Translations under genes and position numbers: made by a program
Shown: piece by piece, positions 41,636 to 53,184 of the stretch
Layout: every line of letters starts with the position of its first letter
How positions within the stretch are numbered: the stretch's first letter is position 1
Assembly (NCBI RefSeq): GCF_024347535.1
Contig: NZ_AP025497.1
Coordinates: forward strand, 496,001-560,000
DNA length: 64,000 nucleotides
Reading direction: 5' to 3'
From: Vibrio kanaloae
Lineage (GTDB): Bacteria; Pseudomonadota; Gammaproteobacteria; Enterobacterales; Vibrionaceae
The notes under the pieces: generated by a model
What the model was told of the DNA's origin: nothing
The model's database searches: none
The model's input: the letters and a program-made list of their open reading frames with translations, nothing else

Positions 41636-42376
41636 TTAGGTGCAAATAGCCAATTCAAATTCGATATCTTGAGTACAGGCTTGCCCTGTTTCAAAGCTCA
41701 TGAATTTAACGGCAAAACGGTTTTTATGACCCGAGATCATCGGGTAAGCGCCGTATTGCATCGGAATCGAAAGACGCAGGATATTTGCTTCATCAGCATC
41801 GCTCTGGAAGAAGCCAGCACGAGCAATTTGCTCTTTAAAGTGGCCAGTTTCTCTGGTTAGCTTTAACCATAGCGTTAGCGCTTCGTACAAAGGTTGTAGG
41901 CTATCCATCCACATTTTGGCATCTCTCATTCTTTTGTCGAGAGGAAGGTGTAGCCAGTAATGCAGTGCGGGTAAATCAAAGCAGCATGAGCCACCTGGTA
42001 GGTTAAAACGTTGGCGAATAGCACTCAGGAAGCGGTCTTCTTTTAGGGATTGCCCAAAACGCTCTGCTTGCATCAGTTCACGATAGATGTTGCCAATGTC
42101 TTTGAGTAATGACGTTAGCATCTCTTGATCGACACCTTCAACGTTTAACCAGCTTTTATAGGTCAAACGCTGCTTCTCAATATCTTTTGCTAGTTCGCTC
42201 TTAAGCTGAATCTGTTCGAAAATTTCAATCAGGTCAAAGATAGAACGGAAAAAGAGTTGATACTGTTGAGCATCGGAAAATGTAGAAGACAAGTGTAGTT
42301 GTCTCAAGAGTGATTCAACTCTTAAGTAAATTCGTGTTTTCTCATTTAGAGGATGTTCAAATTTGTGGGTGATCAT
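41636..42376 (-). CDS. zapD: Cell division protein ZapD
   Basis: ZapD (YacF) bundles FtsZ protofilaments at the Z-ring. From the ATG at 42376 ([19 protein letters not shown]) it has 246 residues, the usual length; a start five codons upstream is possible. The segments [30 protein letters not shown] and [18 protein letters not shown] are as expected of the family. Between coaE and yacG, as in E. coli. Confidence 0.95.
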   Translation of the reverse strand: MITHKFEHPLNEKTRIYLRVESLLRQLHLSSTFSDAQQYQLFFRSIFDLIEIFEQIQLKSELAKDIEKQRLTYKSWLNVEGVDQEMLTSLLKDIGNIYRELMQAERFGQSLKEDRFLSAIRQRFNLPGGSCCFDLPALHYWLHLPLDKRMRDAKMWMDSLQPLYEALTLWLKLTRETGHFKEQIARAGFFQSDADEANILRLSIPMQYGAYPMISGHKNRFAVKFMSFETGQACTQDIEFELAICT

Positions 42377-42402
42377 CAAGCAAGCCTTCATTCAACATAG
42401 TT

Positions 42403-43017
42403 CTATTCTGACCCATCTACTGTACTGATTGCCAGATACTTTTGATGTAAATCTGTGATTTGAGGCAAAAGTTCTTGGTTTTTAGTATGGTTCTCAATCA
42501 CATCATCGGCAATGGCTAAACGTTGTTCTCTTGAAGCCTGTGATTTTAAAATTGATACAACTTGTTCCCTAGAAACATTATCACGATTCATCGTACGCTC
42601 TATTTGCACTTCGGAAGGCACATCAACGATCAATACGCGGTCGGCCATACCTTGCATTTGGTTTTCAACCAATAGAGGAGCTACTAATAAAGCATAAGGA
42701 GAGGTGACTTTAGACAGGTCACTGTCAATTTTGTTGCGGATCATCGGATGAAGAAGATCATTGAGCCATTGCTTTTCTTTTGCATCAGAGAAGATCTGCT
42801 CACGTAGTTTACTTCGGTTTAGCGTCCCATCTTCAAGTAAAATCGCTCCACCAAAATGGTCAGTAATCTGTTGTAGGCCTTTGCTGCCTGGTGCAACGAC
42901 TTCACGAGCCACTATATCAGCATCGACAATATCAATATTAAAGTGTTTATTGAAAAGGTTAGCTACCGTGGTTTTACCACTGGCGATACCACCACTTAAT
43001 CCGATAATGGTTGCCAT
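42403..43017 (-). CDS. coaE: Dephospho-CoA kinase
   Basis: CoaE phosphorylates dephospho-CoA at the 3' hydroxyl, the last step in CoA synthesis. The 204 residues starting MATIIGLSGGIASGKTTVANLF carry the P-loop GGIASGKT, followed by IVDADIVAREVVAPGSKGL. The LID-region residues are in NRDNVSREQ. The ATG is 2 nt from the pilD stop, so coupled translation is likely; a longer open frame overlaps pilD and is not supported. Confidence 0.96.
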   Translation of the reverse strand: MATIIGLSGGIASGKTTVANLFNKHFNIDIVDADIVAREVVAPGSKGLQQITDHFGGAILLEDGTLNRSKLREQIFSDAKEKQWLNDLLHPMIRNKIDSDLSKVTSPYALLVAPLLVENQMQGMADRVLIVDVPSEVQIERTMNRDNVSREQVVSILKSQASREQRLAIADDVIENHTKNQELLPQITDLHQKYLAISTVDGSE

Positions 43018-43019
43018 GA

Positions 43020-43889
43020 TCAAATTCCTAATACAGACGTGAAATACCAATCCATGATGTCGTTACCCCACATCAAGCTTACCCAACCAGCAATGGCGAG
43101 ATAAGGTCCAAATGGGAAAGCTTTATCTATCCCTTGTTGTTTTAACCTCAGTTGAATCAATCCAAAAATAAGGCCGACGAGTGATGATAAAAGAATGATC
43201 ATTGGTAGGTGCTGCCACCCAAGCCATGCCCCAAGTGCTGCTAATAATTTAAAGTCACCATAGCCCATTCCTTCTTTACCCGTGAGTAGTTTGAAAAGCC
43301 AATAGACAGACCATAAGGCTAAGTAACCAGCCATCGCACCAACTACTGAGTCTTGAAGCGAGACAGGGCTGATATTAAACAGAGCTAATGCAATACCAGA
43401 CCAAACCAAAGGTAAGGTGATTTGATCAGGCAGCAGCATGGTGTCGAGATCAATAAAGGTCGCTGTAATCAATGCGAAGGTGAAAAAGATCAGCGCAATA
43501 GCGTAGAAACTAAAACCAAAGTGACTCGCCACCACGGTACAAAGTGTTGCAGTAAGCAATTCTACCAAAGGGTAGCGAGCACTGATTGGATTCGAACAAC
43601 TGTGGCACTTGCCCTTTAAGAACAACCAGCTCAAAACGGGGATATTGTCGATGACTCTTAATTGGGTGTCGCATTTCGGGCAAGTCGAACGTGGAGTGCT
43701 AAGATTAAATTCCCCTTCAGGTGCTGGAATTTTATATTGAGAAAAATATTCGGAGCACTCTTGTTGCCACTCACGTTCCATCATAATCGGTAATCGATGA
43801 ATTACAACGTTGAGAAAGCTGCCGATAAGAAGGCTAAAAATGAAAGCTAATACAGGGAATAGCCAAGGATAGTATTGAAGTACTTCCAT
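43020..43889 (-). CDS. pilD: Type IV prepilin peptidase / N-methyltransferase PilD
   Basis: PilD removes the leader of type IV pilins and type II secretion pseudopilins and methylates the new N terminus. The 289-residue membrane protein has the cytoplasmic domain with two CxxC pairs (CPKC and CHSC), the aspartyl protease motif [18 protein letters not shown] and the second catalytic Asp in [14 protein letters not shown]. It lies in the pilABCD cluster and is the only prepilin peptidase in the window. Vibrios also use it for type II secretion. Confidence 0.96.
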   Translation of the reverse strand: MEVLQYYPWLFPVLAFIFSLLIGSFLNVVIHRLPIMMEREWQQECSEYFSQYKIPAPEGEFNLSTPRSTCPKCDTQLRVIDNIPVLSWLFLKGKCHSCSNPISARYPLVELLTATLCTVVASHFGFSFYAIALIFFTFALITATFIDLDTMLLPDQITLPLVWSGIALALFNISPVSLQDSVVGAMAGYLALWSVYWLFKLLTGKEGMGYGDFKLLAALGAWLGWQHLPMIILLSSLVGLIFGLIQLRLKQQGIDKAFPFGPYLAIAGWVSLMWGNDIMDWYFTSVLGI

Positions 43890-43956
43890 AGTGTCTTGTT
43901 ACCACGTGATCTATATGAGTCGAAGTTTGCTACTCATGGGTGTTAAGTCGCTTTTA

Positions 43957-45186
43957 CTATCCTAACACACTCATTAGATTAAAGATTGGTAAGTACATTG
44001 CGACAACAAGCCCTCCTACAACGGTGCCCAGAAAGACAATGATCAGCGGTTCCAAAATCTTACCTAAGTTATCGACGGTATTGTCGACTTCAAATTCATA
44101 AATAGTCGCAACCTTGTTGAGCATGTCGTCTAAATTTCCCGATTCCTCACCAATCATCACCATCTGTAGCACCATTTCAGGGAACACGTCTGTATTACGC
44201 ATCGCGATATACATTGGCATACCTGCCGCTGTTTCACGGTGAACTTCTCCAATCGCAACCTCATAATGAAGGTTACCCGCGGTTTTTGCTGTGGTTTTAA
44301 GGCTAGTCAAGATCGGGATACCTGAACTGAAACTAGTAGAAAGAGTTCGACTGAATTTGGCGATAGAAGCTTTAGATAGAACCGTACCGAGTATGGGAAA
44401 TTTTAAACTGAGTCGGCTGGTGGTTAATCTGAGTGAGTAGGAGCGCTTTCGCAGTAATTTAAAACTAATCATTACAACACTAACGGCAATCAAAGCGTAA
44501 AGACTATAAGCTTGCATCCAATGTGATAACTGCAAAACTTGCTGGGTAAACCAAGGGAGATCAGCGCCAAAACCTGCAAACATGGATTCAAATTCTGGAA
44601 TAACCACGGTTAGCATTAGGTAAGAAACCGATAAGGCAACTAACACCACCATAGCAGGGTAAATGAGTGCTTTGATGACTTTTGAGCGGAGTTGTTCACT
44701 CTTTTCACGATATGTCGCCAAGCGATCAAAGACTTGCGCAAGGTTACCTGAAAGTTCGCCAGTTGCGACTAAGTCGGTATAGAGCTCATCAAAGTGGCTA
44801 CTGGCCGTACGCATCGCTCTTGAAATAGGAGTGCCGGCTTCGATGCCTTTACAGATATGCGACAGAATAGATTTCATTTCAGCTTTGCGGTGGTTATCTG
44901 ATACCAATTTAATCGCCTGCACGATTGGCACTCCGGTGGTTAGCATAGTGGCAAGTTGGCGAGTCAAAATTGTGATGTCTTTTGCTTTGACGCGATGCGT
45001 TAAGCGTGTAATGGCCGAGATGCTTTTCTTTTTGATTTTTTTTATCTGGATATGCTGTTCATTGAGTTTCTCTCGTACTTCCAATTCGGTTAACGCTAAA
45101 GTTTGGCCAGACACTTTCTTACCTGAGCTATTTATACCTCTCCAATGGTAGCTTTTTAATTGTGACTGTTTGGGCTGAATACTCAT
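43957..45186 (-). CDS. pilC: Type IV pilus inner-membrane platform protein PilC
   Basis: PilC is the inner membrane platform for pilus assembly. The 409-residue protein has two GspF domains (about 70-195 and 275-400), with membrane helices near 170-200, 220-245 and 375-400 ([44 protein letters not shown]). The start follows pilB by 15 nt. The N-terminal basic segment ([14 protein letters not shown]) is typical. Confidence 0.95.
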   Translation of the reverse strand: MSIQPKQSQLKSYHWRGINSSGKKVSGQTLALTELEVREKLNEQHIQIKKIKKKSISAITRLTHRVKAKDITILTRQLATMLTTGVPIVQAIKLVSDNHRKAEMKSILSHICKGIEAGTPISRAMRTASSHFDELYTDLVATGELSGNLAQVFDRLATYREKSEQLRSKVIKALIYPAMVVLVALSVSYLMLTVVIPEFESMFAGFGADLPWFTQQVLQLSHWMQAYSLYALIAVSVVMISFKLLRKRSYSLRLTTSRLSLKFPILGTVLSKASIAKFSRTLSTSFSSGIPILTSLKTTAKTAGNLHYEVAIGEVHRETAAGMPMYIAMRNTDVFPEMVLQMVMIGEESGNLDDMLNKVATIYEFEVDNTVDNLGKILEPLIIVFLGTVVGGLVVAMYLPIFNLMSVLG

Positions 45187-45201
45187 TTGTTCTCCATTGG
45201 A

Positions 45202-46887
45202 CTATATGTACAGAACACGCTGTAGTTCTTGATAGCTGGTGATACCTTCAAGCAGCTTATCAAGCCCTGATTCTTGTAGGGTTCGCATGCCTTCCCGACG
45301 AGCAAGGCTTTCAATTGTTAGCGCGTTAGGCTTGTTGATAAGGCTGTTTTTGAGTTGGTCGGTAAACGGCATCACTTCGTAGATACCGACTCGGCCAGAA
45401 TACCCTTGAGTACACTCATTGCACCCTTGTGGGTTGGCTTTGTAAATGGTTTGGCTGTTGGGAATAGAGTGACGCAGAAATATGTCCGGTGAATCATCCA
45501 GCGTTTTGCAATGGTTGCACAAGCGCCTTGCGAGTCGCTGAGCAATAATTAGGCTTAATGATGAAGCAAGGTTAAAGGGCTCTATCCCCATGTGAGCGAG
45601 TCGAGTGACGGTTTCTGCGGCAGAGTTTGTATGCAGTGTTGAAAGGACTAAGTGGCCTGTTTGCGAGGCTTTGATCGCTATCTCTGCCGTTTCTAAGTCA
45701 CGGATCTCTCCGACCATCACGATGTCTGGGTCTTGTCGTAAAAAGGATCGTAGTGCTTCAGCAAACCCAAAACCGATCTTTGGCGTGACTTGTACTTGGT
45801 TGATACCACGTAAGTTAATTTCGACCGGATCTTCTGCGGTAGAGATGTTGCGTTCTGTGGTGTTAAGAACTCGAAGGCCGGTGTAAAGAGAGACTGTTTT
45901 GCCACTGCCGGTTGGCCCGGTCATTAAAATCATCCCTTGCGGTCGTTTCAGTGCATTAAGGTAGAGGGCTTTTTGTTCTTCGCTGTAGCCGAGTTTATCG
46001 ATATCTAAATTGGCAGCGCTACTGTCTAGCAGACGCAGTACGATCTTTTCGCCCCATAAGGTCGGTAGCGTCGATACACGCATATCAATCGCGAGCTCAT
46101 CATTTAACCGCAACTTGATGCGACCGTCTTGAGGCAATCGACGCTCGGCAATATCCAACTTAGCGAGAATTTTTAAGCGGGCCGATAACCGACGACTTAA
46201 ATGAGAAGCAGGCTGTTGAATTTCGACAAGGATGCCATCGCAACGCAGGCGAACTCGGTAATTTTCTTCATAAGGTTCGAAGTGGATGTCGGAGGCGCCT
46301 TTACGTACCGCATCAACCAATATTTGATTAATAAAACGGCTCACAGGGGAATCATCTTGGCTGAGATCTTCAATTGACGTGATTTCATCGTCAGAGACTT
46401 CAACTAGGTTGGCGAGTTCATCTTGAGTGATCTCTTTTCGCTTGGAGTCTTGTCCGAAAATCGAGCGGCCATATAGTTTGCGTATCGCGCCTTCTAATTC
46501 TGAATAATTAGCGACGACGAGTTCAATTTGCAACCCTGTCGCAAATCGGAAATCGTCTTCAGCGTGTAAGTCGGTCGGGTCGGCAGAGGCGAGCGTGAGC
46601 GTAGAACTAGAAACGGCAATCGGAATAGCACAATACTTGGTGATCAGCTCACGAAGCCCTAGCTGTTCACACAAGGTTTCGTAGTTGGTATTGGCGAGTT
46701 GTACTAACGGTAAACCGAAAATGGTTTTGATATTGCTTGCTAAGGAATCGCCGCTGAATAAATCAAGAACGAGTAAAGCTTCAGGCGTAGAAACACCTGA
46801 AGCTTGTACATATTCCGCAACGGCTTGTTCTTGAGTCAGGCTAAGAAAATTAGCCTGACGAAGAACTGTTGGGAGGTTGGTTAGCAT
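45202..46887 (-). CDS. pilB: Type IV pilus assembly ATPase PilB
   Basis: PilB powers pilus extension. The 561 residues contain the T2SSE N-terminal domain, Walker A GPTGSGKTVSLYTGL, the Asp box GIEEF-like HTNSAAETVTRLAHMGIEPF, Walker B DPDIVMVGEIRDLETAEIAI, and the tetracysteine zinc site (CNHC ... CNEC). Its ATG overlaps the pilA stop by one base (TAATG). This makes pilA-pilB coupling likely, whereas in many vibrios pilA is separately expressed. Confidence 0.96.
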   Translation of the reverse strand: MLTNLPTVLRQANFLSLTQEQAVAEYVQASGVSTPEALLVLDLFSGDSLASNIKTIFGLPLVQLANTNYETLCEQLGLRELITKYCAIPIAVSSSTLTLASADPTDLHAEDDFRFATGLQIELVVANYSELEGAIRKLYGRSIFGQDSKRKEITQDELANLVEVSDDEITSIEDLSQDDSPVSRFINQILVDAVRKGASDIHFEPYEENYRVRLRCDGILVEIQQPASHLSRRLSARLKILAKLDIAERRLPQDGRIKLRLNDELAIDMRVSTLPTLWGEKIVLRLLDSSAANLDIDKLGYSEEQKALYLNALKRPQGMILMTGPTGSGKTVSLYTGLRVLNTTERNISTAEDPVEINLRGINQVQVTPKIGFGFAEALRSFLRQDPDIVMVGEIRDLETAEIAIKASQTGHLVLSTLHTNSAAETVTRLAHMGIEPFNLASSLSLIIAQRLARRLCNHCKTLDDSPDIFLRHSIPNSQTIYKANPQGCNECTQGYSGRVGIYEVMPFTDQLKNSLINKPNALTIESLARREGMRTLQESGLDKLLEGITSYQELQRVLYI

Positions 46888-47342
46888 TAGTTACCTGAGC
46901 AATCTATGCTTCGACCTGCATCTGTACAACCTGTTCCGGTAAGTGCCCATTGAACAACACCATTACCTACAGATGGCGTTAAAGTTAAAGTTAGGGCAGT
47001 CCCTGCAGCATCAACTGCTGTTGTTGTCAAAGTAATAATACCATCAGCTACGCCTAATGCATCAACGTATGCAATGGTCGCACCATTATCCGTTGCAGCA
47101 ATTGCTGCGGGAATATCATTATCACCGTTATTACAACCAGCTAATTGCCCTAGATCTTGTGCACATAATGCAACAGCTGTTTTAATTCCTGAAACACCAG
47201 CAGCGGCGCCTGCGACTCGTGTTCGTTGTGTATAGTCTGAATAAGCTGGGATAGCAAAAGCAGACAACACACCAATAATCGCCACTACGATCATCAATTC
47301 AATTAAGGTAAAACCTTTCTGATTTGTTCTTTTGTTGTTCAT
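46887..47342 (-). CDS. pilA: Type IV major pilin PilA
   Basis: A 151-residue type IVa prepilin. The leader [10 protein letters not shown] is followed by [24 protein letters not shown]; PilD would cut after Gly10, giving Phe at +1 and the conserved Glu at +5. Four cysteines occur (60, 70, 139, 148), the last pair forming the D-loop. The middle and C-terminal parts are rich in Ala, Thr and Gly and weakly conserved, as pilins vary under selection. It is the start of the pil gene series and lies next to nadC as in other vibrios. It may support DNA uptake or surface attachment. Confidence 0.95.
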   Translation of the reverse strand: MNNKRTNQKGFTLIELMIVVAIIGVLSAFAIPAYSDYTQRTRVAGAAAGVSGIKTAVALCAQDLGQLAGCNNGDNDIPAAIAATDNGATIAYVDALGVADGIITLTTTAVDAAGTALTLTLTPSVGNGVVQWALTGTGCTDAGRSIDCSGN

Positions 47343-47540
47343 TTTTCTCTTCCATTATTTGGTTTGTTTCAGTGCAAGCACTGGTTGATGGAGAGAATAT
47401 AAGTCGAAATGGAGAAGTGGAATGGTGTGCAGGTGTGGTCGCGAGTGGTTTGGTGTTTTATAGTGTTAAGTTGCATATTGAGCGCAAAATTATGCGATCA
47501 GCTTAAACTAACTACTTGATATATTGATAAGACAAGCAAT

Positions 47541-47569
47541 AAAAAAGGCATCGCCTATAGCCATGCCTT
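47541..47569 (-). terminator. Terminator after nadC
   Basis: On the minus strand a 7-bp stem (47545-47551 against 47563-47569) is followed by six T residues (complement of 47541-47546). It separates nadC from the pilA promoter region. Confidence 0.7.
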
Positions 47570-47598
47570 GATAGTTAACATATTGATAGTTAAGTAGA

Positions 47599-48570
<972 letters not shown>

Positions 48571-48625
48571 CTATGGGCAAGGTCACAATCTTATTGTGCT
48601 AGCGGAAAATTAAAGTGAGACCAAG

Positions 48626-49174
48626 ATGATGATCAGTTCCAACGGATGGTATGACAACGCTCGACATGTACCATCCCCGTATTTTGATTCAAGACCGGAT
48701 TGTGAGGACATCTCTCTGCTGGTGGTTCACAACATCAGTTTACCGCCGGGTCAGTTTGGTGGGCCCTATATTGAGCAATTTTTTACTGGGAACCTGAACC
48801 CCAATGCCCATCCGTTTTTCAAGGTGATTCACCAGATGGGCGTTTCTGCTCACTGTTTAATTCGTCGTGACGGTGAAGTGGTGCAGTTTGTTTCGTTTCT
48901 TGATCGAGCTTGGCATGCTGGCCAGTCTAGCTTTTCCGGGCGTGAAAAGTGTAACGATTACTCTATTGGTATTGAATTGGAGGGCAGTGACTTTGTTTCG
49001 TACACCGAGCTGCAATATCAATCTTTGGCACAATTGACCAAGATTCTAATGTCGAATTTTCCAGCGATTACTAACCAGCGAATTACTGGACACCAATATA
49101 TTGCGCCCCTTCGAAAAACTGATCCAGGCTTGGTTTTCGATTGGCAGAAGTTTAAAGGAAAGCTCAAGATTTAA
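48626..49174 (+). CDS. ampD: 1,6-anhydro-N-acetylmuramyl-L-alanine amidase AmpD
   Basis: AmpD recycles anhydro-muropeptides in the cytoplasm and in enterics keeps AmpC beta-lactamase off. The 182-residue amidase_2 protein has zinc ligands His35 (LLVVHNISL), His156 (ITGHQYIAP) and Asp166 (KTDPG), with catalytic Glu117 in SIGIELEG. There is no signal peptide. It starts with two adjacent ATGs; the nearby segment GAGACCAAG is a modest ribosome-binding site. It is divergent from nadC. Confidence 0.95.
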   Translation: MMISSNGWYDNARHVPSPYFDSRPDCEDISLLVVHNISLPPGQFGGPYIEQFFTGNLNPNAHPFFKVIHQMGVSAHCLIRRDGEVVQFVSFLDRAWHAGQSSFSGREKCNDYSIGIELEGSDFVSYTELQYQSLAQLTKILMSNFPAITNQRITGHQYIAPLRKTDPGLVFDWQKFKGKLKI

Positions 49175-49471
49175 GCCTAAACCTTAATAGGGTTCAGTGT
49201 GTACCGAGCCTTAAGTCGTCAACATTTAGTATAATCACTTGTGAATTTTTGTTGTTGTTATGTAAAGGAAGTGGTTGAGGAGAGGGGATCAATAAATTGA
49301 GAGTGTGACGGGCCTATCAAACACTCAGATATTAATATTTATGAACAGTATTTTACTCTCAATTGTGCTCTTGGTTCGATTTTTAACCAGTTTAGGCTAG
49401 TATTCCTGAAACAATTCATTTTTATCCTGAAACTTTCTAGCACGAAAGCTCCCCAAAAGTATTACTCCTGT

Positions 49472-49488
49472 AAATGGTAAGACCAATT
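49472..49488 (+). promoter_or_regulatory. PdhR operator, distal copy
   Basis: AAATGGTAAGACCAATT at 49472-49488 differs by one base from the E. coli PdhR box AATTGGTAAGACCAATT. It is centred 137 bp upstream of the proximal operator. Confidence 0.7.
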
Positions 49489-49608
49489 TGGTTGCTGTTT
49501 TAAATTTCATTTGTTAAATCGTGGTTAATTCATGCTGTATTCTATGATACAGGTCAACTTTAGGCTGGACAGTGGCGTTTTAATTATGTTAATTTCTGCT
49601 CAACTTAA

Positions 49609-49625
49609 AATTGGTATTACCAATT
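49609..49625 (+). promoter_or_regulatory. PdhR operator, proximal copy
   Basis: AATTGGTATTACCAATT is a perfect dyad with the TTGGT/ACCAA arms of the PdhR box, ending 30 bp before the pdhR start. It suggests autorepression that is relieved by pyruvate, as known for E. coli pdhR. Confidence 0.8.
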
Positions 49626-49655
49626 GTCAGCGAAGAAAAAGAAGAACAATAAACT

Positions 49656-50417
49656 ATGGCTTATCAAAGGATTCGTCAGCCAAAACTCTCCGATGTTATC
49701 GAGCAAGAGTTAGAAAGGTTGATTGTGGAAGGAACACTGGCTCCAGGGCAGCAACTGCCGCCTGAGCGCGAACTAGCGAAACAGTTCGATGTGTCTCGTC
49801 CTTCAGTCCGAGAAGCGATACAACGTTTAGAGGCAAAACGCTTGCTTACTCGCCGTCAAGGTGGAGGTACGTTTGTTAGCGAAAGTATCTGGAAAAGCTT
49901 TTCAGATCCTTTGCTTAATTTGTTGTCCTCCCATTCTGAAACCCAACTAGACTTGTTGGAATCGCGTCATGCGATGGAAGGGATTTCGGCTTACTTCGCG
50001 GCATTGCGTGGCACCGAAGAAGACTTTACTCGAATTCAAGCATGCCAAGAAAAAATTCATGGTGCGCAAGATAAGGGTGATATTGAAGCCGAATCTGCAG
50101 CGGTGATGGCTTTTCTTGTTGCTTTAACAGAGGCAGCGCACAATGTAGTGTTATTGCACATTGTTCGTAGCTTGGCTCCGTTACTCGAACAAAACGTCTT
50201 AGAAAATTTAAAGCTGTTGCATCGTCGTAAAGACGTTGTGGAGAAAGTGAGTATACATCGAGCTAACATTGTAGATGCGATCGTTTCAGGACAGCCAGAA
50301 CAGGCGCGTGAAATGTCACATTCTCATTTAGCTTACATCGAAGAAACATTGCTTGATTTGACGAAGGAAGAATCGCGTCGCGAACGTTCTCTACGTCGAA
50401 TTCAACAGGGTAAATAG
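49656..50417 (+). CDS. pdhR: Pyruvate dehydrogenase complex repressor PdhR
   Basis: A 253-residue GntR/FadR-family regulator. The N-terminal winged helix (about 9-75) has [53 protein letters not shown]. The C-terminal FCD domain (about 90-235) senses the ligand, pyruvate in E. coli. It directly precedes aceE, and operators in front of it support autoregulation and control of the downstream aceE-aceF. It resembles LldR and FadR, but the position is decisive. Confidence 0.95.
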   Translation: MAYQRIRQPKLSDVIEQELERLIVEGTLAPGQQLPPERELAKQFDVSRPSVREAIQRLEAKRLLTRRQGGGTFVSESIWKSFSDPLLNLLSSHSETQLDLLESRHAMEGISAYFAALRGTEEDFTRIQACQEKIHGAQDKGDIEAESAAVMAFLVALTEAAHNVVLLHIVRSLAPLLEQNVLENLKLLHRRKDVVEKVSIHRANIVDAIVSGQPEQAREMSHSHLAYIEETLLDLTKEESRRERSLRRIQQGK

Positions 50418-50479
50418 TCGTAATACTTCGGCTGTTTACGTGTTTAGTAGAATCCAACTAACAAAAAGGATAGATCGCC

Positions 50480-53158
50480 ATGTCTGACATGAAGCATGAC
50501 GTTGATGCTCTGGAAACTCAAGATTGGTTAGAAGCTCTTGAGTCAGTAGTACGTGAAGAAGGTGTAGAACGTGCACAGTTTTTACTAGAACAAGTTCTAG
50601 ATAAAGCGCGTTTAGATGGTGTTGATATGGCTACAGGCATCAACACAAACTACATCAACACAATTCCAGCAGCACAAGAGCCAGCTTACCCTGGTGACGT
50701 AACTCTTGAGCGTCGTATTCGTTCGATTATTCGTTGGAACGCAATCATGATCGTATTGCGTGCTTCTAAGAAAGACCTAGACCTTGGTGGTCACATGGCT
50801 TCTTACCAGTCAGCAGCAGCGTTCTATGAAGTTTGTTTTAACCACTTCTTCCGTGCTCCAAACGAGACTGACGGTGGCGATTTAGTTTACTACCAAGGTC
50901 ACATCTCTCCTGGTATTTACTCTCGTGCATTCGTTGAAGGCCGTCTAACTGAAGAGCAATTAGATAACTTCCGTCAAGAAGTGGATGGTAAAGGTATCCC
51001 TTCTTACCCGCACCCTAAACTGATGCCTGAATTCTGGCAGTTCCCGACAGTATCTATGGGCCTAGGTCCGATTTCTGCTATCTACCAAGCGCGCTTCCTT
51101 AAGTACCTTGAAGGTCGTGGCCTGAAAGATACTTCAGCGCAACGTGTATACGCGTTCCTAGGTGACGGTGAGATGGATGAGCCAGAATCACGTGGTGCTA
51201 TCTCTTTCGCTTCGCGTGAGAAGTTAGACAATCTATGTTTCCTAATCAACTGTAACCTACAGCGCCTAGATGGCCCTGTAATGGGTAACGGTAGCATCAT
51301 TCAAGAACTTGAAGGCCTATTCAAAGGCGCAGGTTGGAACGTTGTTAAAGTTATCTGGGGTAGCAACTGGGACTCTCTACTTGCTAAAGACACGACTGGT
51401 AAGCTTCTTCAACTAATGAACGAAACTATCGATGGTGACTACCAAACGTTCAAGTCTAAAGATGGTGCATACGTACGTGAGCACTTCTTTGGTAAGTACC
51501 CTGAAACTGCTGCACTTGTTGCAGACATGACCGATGACGAGATCTTCGAACTGAAACGTGGTGGCCACGATTCTTCTAAACTGTTCTCTGCATTCAACAA
51601 TGCAAAAGAGACAAATGGTAAGCCAACTGTAATCCTAGCTAAGACAGTTAAAGGTTACGGCATGGGCGAAGCTGCAGAAGGTAAAAACATCGCTCACGGT
51701 GTTAAGAAGATGGACATGACTCACGTTCAATACCTACGTGATCGTTTAGGCCTACAAGAGCTTCTTTCTGATGAGAAAGTAGCTGAACTTCCTTACCTGA
51801 AACTGGAAGAAGGTTCTGCTGAGTACGAATACCTACACGCTCGTCGTAAAGCTCTACAAGGTTACACGCCAGCACGTCTGCCTAAATTTACGCAAGAGTT
51901 CAAGGTTCCGGAGCTAGACGCATTCGCACCTCTACTTGGTGAGCAGAAGCGTGATATCTCTACCACTATGGCTTATGTACGTACGCTAAACATCCTGCTT
52001 AAAGATAAGAATATTGGTAAGAACATTGTTCCTATCATCTGTGATGAAGCTCGTACATTCGGTATGGAAGGTCTATTCCGTCAGGTTGGTATTTACAACC
52101 CACAAGGTCAAGAATACACACCTGAAGATAAAGGCATCGTTTCTTACTACAAAGAAGCGACATCAGGTCAAGTTCTTCAAGAAGGTATCAACGAGCTAGG
52201 TTCTATGGCGTCATGGCTTGCGGCTGCAACGTCATACAGCACAAACGATCTGCCGATGATCCCGTTCTACATCTACTACTCAATGTTCGGTTTCCAACGT
52301 ATTGGTGACATGGCATGGCTAGCAGGTGACCAACAAGCTCGTGGCTTCCTACTAGGTGCGACTGCTGGTCGTACAACACTGAACGGTGAAGGTCTACAGC
52401 ACGAAGATGGTCACTCGCACATCCAAGCGAACACGATCCCGAACTGTATCTCTTACGACCCAACGTTTGCTTACGAGCTAGCAGTAATCATGCAAGACGG
52501 TATCCGTCGCATGTACGGTCCTCAGCAAGAGAACGTTTACTACTACCTAACAGTAATGAACGAGAACTATGCAATGCCTGCAATGCCAGAAGGCGCTGAA
52601 GAAGGCATCCGCAAGGGTATCTACAAGCTTGAATCTCACGTTCCTCAAGGTGATAAAGCGACTAAGGGTAAAGTTCAACTAATGAGCTCTGGTACTATCA
52701 TGAACGAAGCGCGTAAAGCAGGTGCAATTCTAAGTGAAGAGTACGGCGTAGCATCTGACGTATTCTCTGTAACGTCGTTCAACGAACTTACTCGTGACGG
52801 CCAATCGGTAGAGCGTGACAACATGCTTCACCCAGAAGCTGAAGAGAAAGTACCGTACATCACAACAGTTCTTGGTAAAGAACCTGCAATCGCAGTGACT
52901 GACTACATGAAGAACTACGCTGAGCAAGTACGTGCGTACATGCCAACTGAGTCTTACAAAGTACTTGGTACAGATGGTTTCGGCCGTTCTGACAGCCGTG
53001 CAAACCTACGTCGTCACTTCGAAGTTAACGCTGGCTATATCGTAGTCGCAGCTCTAACTGAACTGGCTAAACGTGGTGATATTGAGAAATCTGTCGTTGT
53101 TGAAGCAATTGCTAAGTTCGATATCGACACTGAAAAAACTAACCCGCAATACGCATAA
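50480..53158 (+). CDS. aceE: Pyruvate dehydrogenase E1 component
   Basis: AceE is the homodimeric thiamin-diphosphate E1 that decarboxylates pyruvate and acetylates the lipoyl groups of E2. It has 892 residues (E. coli 887). The ThDP motif begins at FLGDGEMDEPES and ends LINCNLQRLDGPVMGN. The second half contains QVGIYNPQGQEYTPED and IPFYIYYSMFGFQRIGDMAW. The gene starts 62 bp after pdhR with AAAAGGATAG as ribosome-binding site and precedes aceF by 26 bp. Its codon use is strongly biased to frequent codons, fitting high expression. Confidence 0.98.
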   Translation: MSDMKHDVDALETQDWLEALESVVREEGVERAQFLLEQVLDKARLDGVDMATGINTNYINTIPAAQEPAYPGDVTLERRIRSIIRWNAIMIVLRASKKDLDLGGHMASYQSAAAFYEVCFNHFFRAPNETDGGDLVYYQGHISPGIYSRAFVEGRLTEEQLDNFRQEVDGKGIPSYPHPKLMPEFWQFPTVSMGLGPISAIYQARFLKYLEGRGLKDTSAQRVYAFLGDGEMDEPESRGAISFASREKLDNLCFLINCNLQRLDGPVMGNGSIIQELEGLFKGAGWNVVKVIWGSNWDSLLAKDTTGKLLQLMNETIDGDYQTFKSKDGAYVREHFFGKYPETAALVADMTDDEIFELKRGGHDSSKLFSAFNNAKETNGKPTVILAKTVKGYGMGEAAEGKNIAHGVKKMDMTHVQYLRDRLGLQELLSDEKVAELPYLKLEEGSAEYEYLHARRKALQGYTPARLPKFTQEFKVPELDAFAPLLGEQKRDISTTMAYVRTLNILLKDKNIGKNIVPIICDEARTFGMEGLFRQVGIYNPQGQEYTPEDKGIVSYYKEATSGQVLQEGINELGSMASWLAAATSYSTNDLPMIPFYIYYSMFGFQRIGDMAWLAGDQQARGFLLGATAGRTTLNGEGLQHEDGHSHIQANTIPNCISYDPTFAYELAVIMQDGIRRMYGPQQENVYYYLTVMNENYAMPAMPEGAEEGIRKGIYKLESHVPQGDKATKGKVQLMSSGTIMNEARKAGAILSEEYGVASDVFSVTSFNELTRDGQSVERDNMLHPEAEEKVPYITTVLGKEPAIAVTDYMKNYAEQVRAYMPTESYKVLGTDGFGRSDSRANLRRHFEVNAGYIVVAALTELAKRGDIEKSVVVEAIAKFDIDTEKTNPQYA

Positions 53159-53184
53159 GACTGGCATTAAGGTAGGAAAAAACA

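Larger units (their letters stand above)
49175..49655. other. ampD-pdhR intergenic region
   Basis: These 481 bp contain no believable gene; an open frame at 49532 reads into the start of pdhR in another frame and has no ribosome-binding site. It holds two PdhR-type operators (49472-49488, 49609-49625). An inverted repeat CTGTAT-N6-ATACAG at 49535-49552 lies between them. The first 270 bp show no structure I can name. Confidence 0.6.

Noticed and set aside
49535..49552. CTGTAT-N6-ATACAG as a possible SOS box
   Set aside because: The spacing between CTGT and ACAG is ten bases rather than the eight required by LexA; pdhR is also not an SOS gene.
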